From Bacteroidales bacterium (GTDB taxonomy: Bacteria > Bacteroidota > Bacteroidia > Bacteroidales > UBA4181): DNA of 64,000 bases. Each line of letters begins with the position of its first letter. The first letter of the stretch is position 1. The position numbers and the translations under genes were made by a program. Shown here in pieces: positions 36,844-45,207 of the stretch. The DNA is taken from positions 1 through 64,000 of the forward strand of contig JAISOY010000108.1 in assembly GCA_031275285.1 (NCBI GenBank), read 5' to 3'. The notes below the pieces were generated by a model that saw only the letters and a program-made list of their open reading frames with translations, did no database searches and was not told the DNA's origin.

Positions 36844-38082
36844 CTATTTCGTTTTCTTAAGTACTTGTTTTGTAATGTTTTTACGGGAAGTTGATGTCCT
36901 TTTTGGGGCGTTTTTTCCTTTGATTAAAGTTGTTTTTTCCGGCTTTCCGGACAGTCTTTTCCCCTTATGAAACGATGCTTTATTTTCTGACTTACTGCTT
37001 GTATCTTTTTTATATTCGTTATATGTTCTGCTTTTACCGACTCTGGGTCCTGAATTAGTTTTTTTAAATACTCGTATTTCCTCATCTTTCCGGGAGGTAG
37101 AAGATCTTTTGGGCTTTTCGGCTCTGCCTGAACTTATAGAATCATCTTTCGTTCTCGTTGAATATTTCCTTTCTTTTCCGAACGATTTTGTATCGTCTGA
37201 GTTCCGGTATGCACCTCTTTTATATTCGCTGTAAGTCCGGCTTTTACCATTTTTTGACGTTAATGGCTTTTTTTTGAGGACCGTCTTTTTTTCGGGTGCT
37301 TCGGAGGCTGATTTCCGGGATTTTATGGTTCTGTTTACAGTGATTGGATGTTCTTCTGTATTTTCAGAGCGATTACTTTCCGGACGGAATAATTTTTTTT
37401 CTGGGTGTCTCTCAATCGATGATTTGTTTTCCAATTCTGATTTTTGATGGTCTGGTTTGTTGGGTAGCATTTTTTTAGGTATTCTCGTCCTTTTCTTGCC
37501 TGGAACTTCTTCAATGCTTTCCTGCGGATCAAATGCTTTAAGGAATAATGCTGTTTCCTCATGGTTTAAATGCCGGTATTTTCCTTGCTCTAAACCAGTT
37601 AGTTCGATATGCATGATACGTATACATTCCAGTTTTACGACATTATATTCCAAATATTCACATGTATGACGAAGTTTCTGATCCTGTCCCTGACTTAATA
37701 TAACTGATATGCTACATGCTCCAGTTTTTATCATATTTTTTAAGATAATTCCTGACTGTATTTCCTGGATAAAGGTCTTACTGATAGGTTTATTTACAGT
37801 TATATGATATTCCTTTTCGTAGTTATTCCCTGCCGCTGCTATTTTATCGGCAATACCGGAATCGTTGGTCAGCAAAACCAATCCCTGAGAATCGTTGCCG
37901 GATTGATCGATGGGAAACAATGGTCCGTCAATGCCGGTATCATCCATCATGTCAGGTACGGCTTCCTGGTCAGTATTTACAATACCTGGAGGTTTATTGT
38001 AAGCGATTATTATACTGCTGGTCTTTTTTGCCTTTATGTCATCAATGGGTTTATCTGCCTCTCCGATATGGTTACTTTTCAC
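36844..38082 (-). CDS. Pseudouridine-synthase-like protein lacking the catalytic Asp, with long basic tail
   Basis: 412 residues. Residues ~25-195 follow the RsuA/RluB/RluF catalytic fold: IIAYNKPPGIVNT (~25-37), a segment matching FPxGRLDxDSxGLLLLTND, KEYHITVNKPIS, and ELTGLEQGKYRHL at the end. The key motif reads FPIDQSGNDSQGLVLLTND, so the catalytic Asp of GRLD is Gly62 and the Arg-Leu before it are lost. No S4 domain is present. Residues ~200-412 are Lys/Arg/Ser-rich and disordered, with repeats of GKSRTY(S/N)EYK. It may bind rRNA without modifying it, or be decaying, although the frame is intact. A possible -7 box is at 38109-38116 (minus). Confidence 0.7.
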   Translation of the reverse strand: MKSNHIGEADKPIDDIKAKKTSSIIIAYNKPPGIVNTDQEAVPDMMDDTGIDGPLFPIDQSGNDSQGLVLLTNDSGIADKIAAAGNNYEKEYHITVNKPISKTFIQEIQSGIILKNMIKTGACSISVILSQGQDQKLRHTCEYLEYNVVKLECIRIMHIELTGLEQGKYRHLNHEETALFLKAFDPQESIEEVPGKKRTRIPKKMLPNKPDHQKSELENKSSIERHPEKKLFRPESNRSENTEEHPITVNRTIKSRKSASEAPEKKTVLKKKPLTSKNGKSRTYSEYKRGAYRNSDDTKSFGKERKYSTRTKDDSISSGRAEKPKRSSTSRKDEEIRVFKKTNSGPRVGKSRTYNEYKKDTSSKSENKASFHKGKRLSGKPEKTTLIKGKNAPKRTSTSRKNITKQVLKKTK

Positions 38083-38290
38083 TTGATTTCTATTTCTTTA
38101 ATGATCGGCAAAAATACGTTCTTTAATTGATAAATTTTTCTTTTCCGGATATCGCTGATGAATTATGTGCTAAGCTATTGATTTAATTTGCATTAAGATT
38201 TAAAATCATATATAATGCTATTTTTAAAGCTCTAATAAATTGCTGAAAGAAGAAGCATGAAAGACATGAATAAAAGAAGATATCACATCA

Positions 38291-38430
38291 TTGATAGTTT
38301 TAATGGTGTTTGTGTGTTTGCTTGAGTGGATGTGAGAATACGAAACGAGTACCATCTTTATACGCCGGATCAATCCATATGTCTCCCCCCCATTTTACGG
38401 CAATCAGTTTACAGATAGCCAAACCTAATC
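38291..38430. repeat. Direct repeat partner of 36691-36829
   Basis: The 3' end of the intact kinase gene plus nine bases beyond its stop. It is repeated in the same orientation at 36691-36829. The two copies bracket the pseudouridine-synthase-like gene. The conserved core includes ttgatagttt and gcttgag.ggatgtgagaata. Confidence 0.75.
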
Positions 38431-40222
38431 CTGTACCTTGCGCATATTCATTCAATTTTTCGAACCGTTCAAATACGCTTTTGTGCTTTTCAACAGGTAT
38501 GCCGCATCCAGTGTCTGTAACCGAAAAAAGAACATTTTCATTATTTTGATCTACCTCAAATGCCAGGGTTATAGTGCCGTCTTTTGTGAACTTTAAGGCA
38601 TTAGATAACAAATTGATTAATATTTGTTGCAATCGTTGATTGTCTGTATAAAGATCGAATTTTGGATAAATTGGATCAAAGATGATCTCATTGTTGTTTT
38701 TATCCACATATTTTACTGTTTCCAGGACTTTTTTAGAAAGTTCAACGATGTCACATGTTTCGTAGGACAGTTCAATATTTTCTGTTTCTAATCTGGAAAT
38801 ATATAAAATATCATCAATTAACCTCAGTAACAGTTTGGAACTGTTTTGAATGATTTCACAATACGATTTTCGATTTTGTGGAGTATGCTCCTTCATGACC
38901 AGGATGTTGGCAAAGCCCACAATAGCATTAAGCGGCGTGCGGATCTCATGGCTCATATTGGCTAAAAAGGCTGATTTGAGACGGTCGGATTCTTCTGCTG
39001 CCTCTTTGAGTTTTTTCACCCGGAAGAAGTAGAAAAATACAATCAGGTAGCCCAGCAACAACAGACCGAACACAGCCGCAATGGTAATCAGCGGATATTT
39101 ATAGGACTCCATGGCAAAGGAGCGGTTAAGCATTTGGTGGGGCAATGGCAAGGAGCTCTTGCGAATACCCGATTGCTTCATCTTTATCCGGTCAAAGACA
39201 AATTGATTGGGAATATCCTGTATATTTTTGTCAGTTACCACAGCGACTGATTGGTCGACATATTCAAACGCCCGTAACGACAGGTCCTTGCCAATCGTCT
39301 GACTCATGGGGATATAGCCTCCGATCACTCCTCCTTGCTCCATACCCGCCGGAGTGAGAGCAAAGCTGGGTATAGCGGGATTAGTCCCGGTTATCTGGCT
39401 AAGTACGCCGGATACGGAATAGTTGTCATTCATGTCAATACGCCACGAACCCAACAACAAAGCCGTATTAGGGGGCAAGTGCTTAATTTGCTCGATAATT
39501 TCAGGGAGAGAAGCTTTGCGCCCATCCAGCAGAATCAGTTTCAATTCAGGAAAGTTATGCATCTGCTTTTTGACCAACGCCTGGATCGACACTCCGGCGA
39601 AAGAGTTGTCCGAAAGAAAAGCGATATGTTCCACCATCGGATAGAGGTGTTTGATGAGCTCCACGTTTTTGTTTATATCATAAAAACAAAGAGCACCGGA
39701 AACAGCATCTCCCCATCCCGGAGAATCCGAAACATCGACGCTCTCGGGTTCCCATTCACGCAGATCCGTGCCTACCTCCGGAAGTTTGACTGTATTTTGG
39801 TTCATCAATCCGCACAGCACTGGTATGGTATGGTCTATAATCTCTTGATCCTGCGATATAAAGGCGCTCCAGGCCGCAAGCCCCAGGATAATGATCAATG
39901 CCGGCCGTTTTTCACCCTGATAGGTGAGCAGGAGTTCCCTCATCTGTCCCACCCATCGGTGAATCCCCGACAGACTTTCAAAGTTCATGTTCTGGATGAG
40001 TATGGGGTGTTTACCCCCCAATGATTTATAGTTCCTGATGAACTCTGATATATTGTCGTCTATGTTGGGGAGACCGGGATTAGAGGAGCTAATGATCAAA
40101 ATGGGCCTTGAAGAGGTTTGTGCATAGAGACTGCCTGACGTCAAAGCCATCGCAAGCAGGAACAACAACACGATCCCCCACTGGGGACACCTGAAACCGA
40201 AATAAAAAGCTTTAACTTTCAT
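38300..40222 (-). CDS. Sensor histidine kinase with ABC-substrate-binding-like sensor domain
   Basis: 640 residues. It has a signal/first membrane helix at ~15-35, a periplasmic domain ~37-345 that looks like the ABC-type substrate-binding sensor fold, and a transmembrane helix ~376-400. HisKA follows with phospho-acceptor His425 (NMSHEIRTPLNA), then the HATPase domain ~520-635 with NLLSNALKF, VTDTGCGIP and GTGLGLAICK. No receiver domain or output regulator is attached and no response regulator gene lies next to it, so its partner is elsewhere. The ligand is unknown. A decayed copy of its 3' end lies at 36691-36829. Confidence 0.9.
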   Translation of the reverse strand: MKVKAFYFGFRCPQWGIVLLFLLAMALTSGSLYAQTSSRPILIISSSNPGLPNIDDNISEFIRNYKSLGGKHPILIQNMNFESLSGIHRWVGQMRELLLTYQGEKRPALIIILGLAAWSAFISQDQEIIDHTIPVLCGLMNQNTVKLPEVGTDLREWEPESVDVSDSPGWGDAVSGALCFYDINKNVELIKHLYPMVEHIAFLSDNSFAGVSIQALVKKQMHNFPELKLILLDGRKASLPEIIEQIKHLPPNTALLLGSWRIDMNDNYSVSGVLSQITGTNPAIPSFALTPAGMEQGGVIGGYIPMSQTIGKDLSLRAFEYVDQSVAVVTDKNIQDIPNQFVFDRIKMKQSGIRKSSLPLPHQMLNRSFAMESYKYPLITIAAVFGLLLLGYLIVFFYFFRVKKLKEAAEESDRLKSAFLANMSHEIRTPLNAIVGFANILVMKEHTPQNRKSYCEIIQNSSKLLLRLIDDILYISRLETENIELSYETCDIVELSKKVLETVKYVDKNNNEIIFDPIYPKFDLYTDNQRLQQILINLLSNALKFTKDGTITLAFEVDQNNENVLFSVTDTGCGIPVEKHKSVFERFEKLNEYAQGTGLGLAICKLIAVKWGGDIWIDPAYKDGTRFVFSHPLKQTHKHH

Positions 40223-40300
40223 CTAAAATCTGAAACCTGTTAGGTGACATTTTCGGCTTATGCGGCAGATTCTGTTTTAGAATCATTTTCCAAAAAAATC

Positions 40301-40714
40301 TTAAAATAGAGAGAAAAGAATATAGATCGATCCTGATACAACTGTATAGCCCGATTCGATCATGACTGACTGGAGAAAATGCTTCCAGCCGCCATATTTA
40401 AAGGTGTTGGTACACATCTGCCATCCGGCGATAGTGAACACCGTAAAAAAGGCAAAACCGACCGATAAATAAGCTATGGTAAAACAGACCAAACCATACA
40501 TAGAACCTGTAATGAGCTGGATAATAAACGAACGAATCCACCCGTAGGGCGTATTCTGATCGGGCATATCAACTTTAAAGACCACTCTCCAGGTATTGAA
40601 AAAAAGCAGTGAATACCAGATGGCACCTACAGCAAAAGCGGCGACCACCGAGAAAGCAAACCACACCCAATTAATTTGAGCAATAATCATGGACAGATCA
40701 GAGGTATTTATCAT
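40301..40714 (-). CDS. DUF1761 family membrane protein
   Basis: 137 residues with four hydrophobic segments. The N-terminus INWVWFAFSVVAAFAVGAIWYSLLFFNTWRVVF is the DUF1761 pattern (hydrophobic helix, GAIWYS, W-R). Members are small inner-membrane proteins of unknown function. It lies 15 bases after the truncated integrase and 78 bases before the kinase on the same strand, but no joint role is evident. Confidence 0.75.
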   Translation of the reverse strand: MINTSDLSMIIAQINWVWFAFSVVAAFAVGAIWYSLLFFNTWRVVFKVDMPDQNTPYGWIRSFIIQLITGSMYGLVCFTIAYLSVGFAFFTVFTIAGWQMCTNTFKYGGWKHFLQSVMIESGYTVVSGSIYILFSLF

Positions 40715-40729
40715 TATATTCTTTTGTTG

Positions 40730-41179
40730 TTATTTCTTGAGCACTTCGCACTCTTTGGGTTTTAATTTTAATCGTTCAACATCAGCTGTTGTATGATACC
40801 GTGCCTTTTGTTCCGGTTTAATAGAGATCATTACAGCATATATTAAAGCAGTATTAACCATATTGGTTAATACTTTACTTAACCTGCTATTTAAAGCATC
40901 AAATGAAAGTCCGCCACGATTTATCAAATCAATCAATGTCGACTTTGCCCTGTTAAAAGGATTTTGGATATTTGTCCTGGCTTCCTTCAAATATTTAGGC
41001 ATGGGTTGATCGGATAATTTTTCCCATTCCTGTTTTGTCAGAATTTTTCCGGTAGTATAGTATTTCCTTACTCTGTTTTGAGTGAATCGAATTTTAACAT
41101 GGTATTTATTATTTGCTAATTGCGTTCTAATACCAAAAGAATCAGCAATTAAAATATCACCTATTGAATAATGAAACAT
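40730..41179 (-). pseudogene. Truncated tyrosine recombinase (integrase N-terminal part)
   Basis: 149 residues. Residues ~10-100 match the Arm DNA-binding and start of the SAM-like domain of Bacteroidetes conjugative-element integrases (KYHVKIRFTQNRVRKYYTTGKILTKQEWEKLSDQP). The catalytic domain with the R-H-R-Y residues is absent. After residue ~105 the sequence no longer resembles the family and stops. It is a remnant of an integrated element. A -7-like box (TACTTTTG, minus, 41205-41212) remains upstream. Confidence 0.7.
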
Positions 41180-41677
41180 ATTTCATATCTTAAAAACGTA
41201 AATACAAAAGTATGAAATAATATATTATTTATTAATGAAATTAAAAGAAAAGAAATATGTGTTTTTGGTTTGAGCATAAACACTTATGTGTAGAAGGAAT
41301 TTTGAGAAAACAGATAGGATATAAGGCTATTATGTGTATATGTAAATGCCATTTGCCGCAGCTTTTCGGGCTGTTTTTAATACATTTTTCAATGCTATAT
41401 AGCCCTATTCAGTAATTATATGATTGAATCATTTTACTGGCTACATTTATTTTATTTGTAAGGAATTTGTCAAACTAGCTCGAATTTAATTGGATTTCAG
41501 TGATTTCTGAGCTTTTCCCGTTTTGCGGATTTGGGTTGGGTTTTGTTTTGAGGATAAGAAAGAGATGAAAATAGCTTAAATTTGTGGAGCTCAATCAGGA
41601 TAAATTACACTATTTGTCACATATATTTTGATAAGCAAAATTTTTTATAAACCTGTATCAGTATTAAATATCTTCCA
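41180..41677. other. Intergenic stretch, 498 bases
   Basis: AT-rich region between the truncated integrase and the DUF695 gene, which diverge from it. No gene, tRNA or strong hairpin is seen. It marks the border between the remnant-rich region and the RNA repair island. Confidence 0.4.
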
Positions 41678-42766
41678 ATGAAAAGTAAACCTGACAATAA
41701 GAATGATGAATTGAATGATCGATATGAAAAGTTCTGGCGCTGGTTTCAGGAAAATGAAAAGGAGTTCTTTTTCACAGTGAAACAGTCTTCAAATATAGAA
41801 GAGCGTTTTTTCGATCAGTTGTCGCCGAAACTGGGTGAGATCAAAGACGGATTTTTCTTTCTGGCAGGGATGCTTGGCGATGATATTGCCGAATTGGTAT
41901 TCACCGCCGATGGCAATATTGCGGATATGGTATATATCGAAGAATTGGTAAATACGGCGCCAGATATTGCAGGCTGGAAGTTTACAGCACATAAACCCCC
42001 GATAGATATTGAAAAATTCAATATACGTATGGGAAATTACGAGTTCAGCAAAAACAATTTGTTTTTCTATTCGAACGATCACGATGAATATCCTGATGAA
42101 ATAGATATCTCAGTTATCTATACCGATTTCAACGAAGCCGATCAATCGTCTATTGTCAATGGGGTTTATATATTTTTGGATAACTACCTGGGTGAATTAA
42201 AGTCAGTTACCGTTATCGATAATTTACTTGTTGTCGGGCCGGATGAGGCACAAAAGGAACTTATTCCGATCGGCAAATTGAACGATTTCCTGACCTGGCG
42301 GGAAAAGGAATTTGTCGAAAAGTATGACGGAGAACGGCATAATACAGAAAATGATAGTTATTCGAGCCTTGAAGCCACATTGGAAAACGGTAAGCCATTG
42401 ATAGCGATAGTAAATTCTACCTTGCTTGCATGGGATCATAAAGCATCGCACCCATGGATATTACGGATCGAGATGAAATACGACGGAGAAGAAAATAATG
42501 GAATGCCCGATAAGCCTACATATCAGCTTCTTGATAAGATCGAAGATGAAATTATGAGTGAAATGCATGATGTAGATGGATATCTGAATGTCGGTCGGGA
42601 AACGGCAGATAGTGTCAGGGAAGTTTATTTTGCGTGCAAAGATTTCAGGAAACCGTCAAAGGTAATGTATCAACTGGTTGAAAAATATACGGATGAAATT
42701 GATATTTCCTTTGAAATATATAAAGATAAGTATTGGCAAACATTTCAACGGTTTATGGTCGACTAA
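41678..42766 (+). CDS. DUF695 domain protein
   Basis: 362 residues, acidic, with no signal peptide or membrane segment, so cytoplasmic. The C-terminal half (ATLENGKPLIAIVNSTLLAWDHKASHPWILRIEMKY ... MPDKPTYQLLDKIEDEI) fits DUF695, an uncharacterised domain. The N-terminal half is a second alpha/beta segment with WRWFQENEKEFFFTV, as often seen before DUF695. It is 16 bases upstream of the first nucleotidyltransferase gene, so it may be the first gene of that operon. Function unknown. Confidence 0.65.
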   Translation: MKSKPDNKNDELNDRYEKFWRWFQENEKEFFFTVKQSSNIEERFFDQLSPKLGEIKDGFFFLAGMLGDDIAELVFTADGNIADMVYIEELVNTAPDIAGWKFTAHKPPIDIEKFNIRMGNYEFSKNNLFFYSNDHDEYPDEIDISVIYTDFNEADQSSIVNGVYIFLDNYLGELKSVTVIDNLLVVGPDEAQKELIPIGKLNDFLTWREKEFVEKYDGERHNTENDSYSSLEATLENGKPLIAIVNSTLLAWDHKASHPWILRIEMKYDGEENNGMPDKPTYQLLDKIEDEIMSEMHDVDGYLNVGRETADSVREVYFACKDFRKPSKVMYQLVEKYTDEIDISFEIYKDKYWQTFQRFMVD

Positions 42767-42782
42767 AAGATGAATTTTCTCA

Positions 42783-43535
42783 ATGCAAACCATTATCATC
42801 AATAAATTATCAGATATTCAGAGAGAATATGGTATAGATATTCTCTTTGCATGTGAGTCGGGTAGTCGCGGCTGGCAGTTTCCTTCGCCCGACAGTGACT
42901 ACGACGTTCGGTTCATCTATTCCCGTCCGATTGAAGCCTATCTTTCGGTTGCTGAACGTGATGACCAGATCGGTTTTCCGATTAATGACGAACTGGATGT
43001 TTATGGCTGGGATATACGTAAAGTCCTGCAATTGTTGAGAAAGTCGAACACCACACCATTCGAGTGGCTGCAATCGCCCATCGTGTACATGCGGCAGCAG
43101 GGATTCAGGGATGAACTATGGGAACTATGCCAACAATATTTCGACCGTCGCTCCAATATCCATCACTATCTTGGCATTGCCCGCGGAGCATTGGAAACGG
43201 TGGTAAATAACGACGAAATAAAAATCAAGAAACTGTTTTACGTGCTTCGTCCGTTGCTGGCAGCTAAATGGTGTCTGGAAAAGAACGCCATCGCACCGAT
43301 GTCCATCAAGCCTTTGATGACCCTGATGCCCGACGGTTTACAACAACTCATGCTCGAACTGATCGATCGGAAATCGACAGCGCCTGAAGGATACATCATC
43401 AAAATAAAACCCGAATTACAGCAGTATATTGATCATGAGTTTGATATTTGTACACAGGCATCTTCAGAAATGCCCAAAATGAGTTTTGATGTAGAGCCGC
43501 TGGATATCTTTTTCAGGAAAATTATCAAACCGTAA
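42783..43535 (+). CDS. Pol-beta-superfamily nucleotidyltransferase (COG3541/RlaP-like), first copy
   Basis: 250 residues. The catalytic motif is ACESGSRGWQFPSPDSDYDVRF (GS...DxD, residues ~23-44), a DNA polymerase beta-type active site with both metal-binding Asp residues. The middle has a helical region ending NTTPFEWLQSPIVY. The family is COG3541, described as RNA-ligase-associated Pol-beta (RlaP) because it often lies beside rtcB. It shares one base with the next gene (taATG). Predicted role: adding nucleotides to RNA ends before or after ligation. Confidence 0.82.
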   Translation: MQTIIINKLSDIQREYGIDILFACESGSRGWQFPSPDSDYDVRFIYSRPIEAYLSVAERDDQIGFPINDELDVYGWDIRKVLQLLRKSNTTPFEWLQSPIVYMRQQGFRDELWELCQQYFDRRSNIHHYLGIARGALETVVNNDEIKIKKLFYVLRPLLAAKWCLEKNAIAPMSIKPLMTLMPDGLQQLMLELIDRKSTAPEGYIIKIKPELQQYIDHEFDICTQASSEMPKMSFDVEPLDIFFRKIIKP

Positions 43536-44593
43536 TGACGATCGGCGAAATAAAAGATAAAGGATTACTGTTGTTCGAATGCATCAGTGGAAGCCGTGCA
43601 TATGGTTTGGATACCCCGAAATCGGATACCGACCTGAAAGGTGTATTCTATCTGCCTAAAGACCAATTCTACGGGTTGAATTATATCCCACAGGTAAGTA
43701 ATGAAACCAATGATGAAGTGTATTACGAACTGGGGCGATTCGTAAAGTTGCTATCCAAAAACAATCCGAATATATTGGAGATATTGGCAACTCCGGATGA
43801 TTGTATCCTGTACAGACATCCCGTCATGGATCAGCTCCATATAGGTATGTTCTTATCCAAGCTTTGTAAAGATACGTTTGCAGGATATGCTATTACACAG
43901 ATACGTAAGGCCCGCGGACTGAAAAAGAAGATCGTGAATCCTGTAGATAAAGAACGGAAATCTATACTCGATTTCTGCTATGTCGTAAAGGGTTATTCAT
44001 CTGTTCCTGTACGGGAATGGTTATCGGCAAAAAGGCTTCGCCAGGAACAATGCGGTTTGGCTGCCGTCCCTCACGTTAAAGGTTTGTATGCTTTATTTTA
44101 TGACCATGCGGATATGTTTGCTTACAAAGGAATAATAAGCGGCGACACTGCTAACGATGTATCGGTAAGTTCCATTCCGAAAGGAGAAAAGGAATTGATC
44201 AACCTGTATTTTAATAACGACGGTTATTCGGCATATTGCCGCGAATACCGTGAATATTGGGAATGGGTGGACAAACGCAATGAAGACCGTTATCGCAGTA
44301 CCATGCAGCACGGCAAGGATTACGATGCAAAAAACATGATGCATACCATCCGCCTGTTACAAGTAGCGGAGGAAATCCTCACAACAGGACAACTTCGTGT
44401 TAAACGCCCGAACAGGGAAGAACTTTTATCCATCAAATCGGGAAAAGCCGGATATGATGATCTGTTACAACAAGCCAACGGGTTAATCGAACGGATAGAA
44501 GCGGCTTATGTATCGAGTCCGTTACCCGATGTTCCTGATGAAAACCTGATAGGGCAGGTATTGGTACAAATGCGGACGGAATTGTATGGATAA
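43535..44593 (+). CDS. Pol-beta-superfamily nucleotidyltransferase (COG3541/RlaP-like), second copy
   Basis: 352 residues. The active-site motif is CISGSRAYGLDTPKSDTDLKGVF (residues ~15-37), again GS...DxD. It has ~100 more residues than the first copy, with an inserted region around 220-280 rich in Tyr and charged residues (YCREYREYWEWVDKRNEDRY). The two copies are clearly diverged paralogues, not a recent duplication. They are translationally coupled and probably work as a pair or on different RNA ends. RtcB is 1.4 kb downstream on the same strand. Confidence 0.82.
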   Translation: MTIGEIKDKGLLLFECISGSRAYGLDTPKSDTDLKGVFYLPKDQFYGLNYIPQVSNETNDEVYYELGRFVKLLSKNNPNILEILATPDDCILYRHPVMDQLHIGMFLSKLCKDTFAGYAITQIRKARGLKKKIVNPVDKERKSILDFCYVVKGYSSVPVREWLSAKRLRQEQCGLAAVPHVKGLYALFYDHADMFAYKGIISGDTANDVSVSSIPKGEKELINLYFNNDGYSAYCREYREYWEWVDKRNEDRYRSTMQHGKDYDAKNMMHTIRLLQVAEEILTTGQLRVKRPNREELLSIKSGKAGYDDLLQQANGLIERIEAAYVSSPLPDVPDENLIGQVLVQMRTELYG

Positions 44594-44949
44594 TAATGTC
44601 CTGATTTTCATAATGGATATTTTTATAATTTAGATTACAGGAATTTTTGCCGAAATATACCGTTTGGACGATTAGAGGCCGGTAAAGATGACGGTAATTG
44701 GCTTAATTTCAAAATATCTCGTCATTCTAAAATGAGTGTTCCTATATTATTTATATAATAAATGTAATAAAGAGTTTGCGAAAATTGAGAGCTAAATACA
44801 CTCTAATGTAAGTATGTGTGTAACGCTGATTGAAAGTATAAGTGCATAAAATAATGATATTTACCTCTTCATTTTGAGCATGACTGTGATACCATATATG
44901 TTTTTCAGAATAATTATGTTACTGTAAATACGTGTGAATAAAAATAAAA
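44594..44949. other. Spacer between the nucleotidyltransferases and the RNA leader
   Basis: 356 bases of AT-rich sequence without a convincing gene. A 69-codon minus-strand frame at 44861-45070 crosses the promoter and leader and is judged spurious. The downstream genes start from their own promoter at 44950-44982. Confidence 0.45.
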
Positions 44950-44982
44950 TTTGATTTTTTTCAAAAATATCCCTTACATTTG
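44950..44982 (+). promoter_or_regulatory. Bacteroidetes-type promoter of the RNA leader / rtcB operon
   Basis: TTTG at 44950-44953, a 21-base spacer, and TACATTTG at 44975-44982. Transcription would begin about 44988-44992, leaving an untranslated leader of ~215 bases before the ATG at 45208. Confidence 0.55.
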
Positions 44983-44988
44983 CCCCAC

Positions 44989-45190
44989 AAAAATGTTGAA
45001 CCCTTAAAGAATGGAGGGTCTTATTATGCTGGAGAATAACATATAACCTTTTAGATTGGCCTTTCGGCAAAACTGCCGAAAAGTATTTTTATTTTTAGAA
45101 TAGGGACGTGGCCGTATGGCACGTTGGTTGGCCAATCTCCCTGAATCATTTTTATTATAAACAGATTGGCAACAGTTTTTACTGTTGTGA
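44989..45190 (+). ncRNA. Candidate structured leader RNA upstream of the rtcB operon
   Basis: Helix P1 pairs agattggcc (45053-45061) with ggccaatct (45130-45138), nine perfect pairs. Inside it P2 pairs tttcggca (45062-45069) with tgccgaaa (45074-45081) around an aaac loop. P3 pairs acgtg+cc (45106-45113, one bulged G) with gg+cacgt (45118-45124) around gtat. Together they form a three-way junction. A second agattggc at 45163-45170 can pair with gccaatct (45131-45138) instead of the first copy, and is followed by hairpin caacagt/actgttg. Two weaker 5' hairpins (45000-45019, 45021-45039) precede P1. It may be a regulatory switch or a substrate of the encoded repair enzymes. Family not recognised. 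Confidence 0.5.
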
Positions 45191-45207
45191 TCTTTATTGC
45201 TGATTAT

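Noticed and set aside
44861-45070. 69-codon minus-strand frame across the rtcB operon leader
   Set aside because: It runs antisense through the promoter and P1/P2 helices, with composition explained by those elements.
45166-45207. TTG start for the basic protein upstream of rtcB
   Set aside because: It lies within the second agattggc copy and following hairpin, and adds an unlikely hydrophobic stretch; the ATG at 45208 is preferred.
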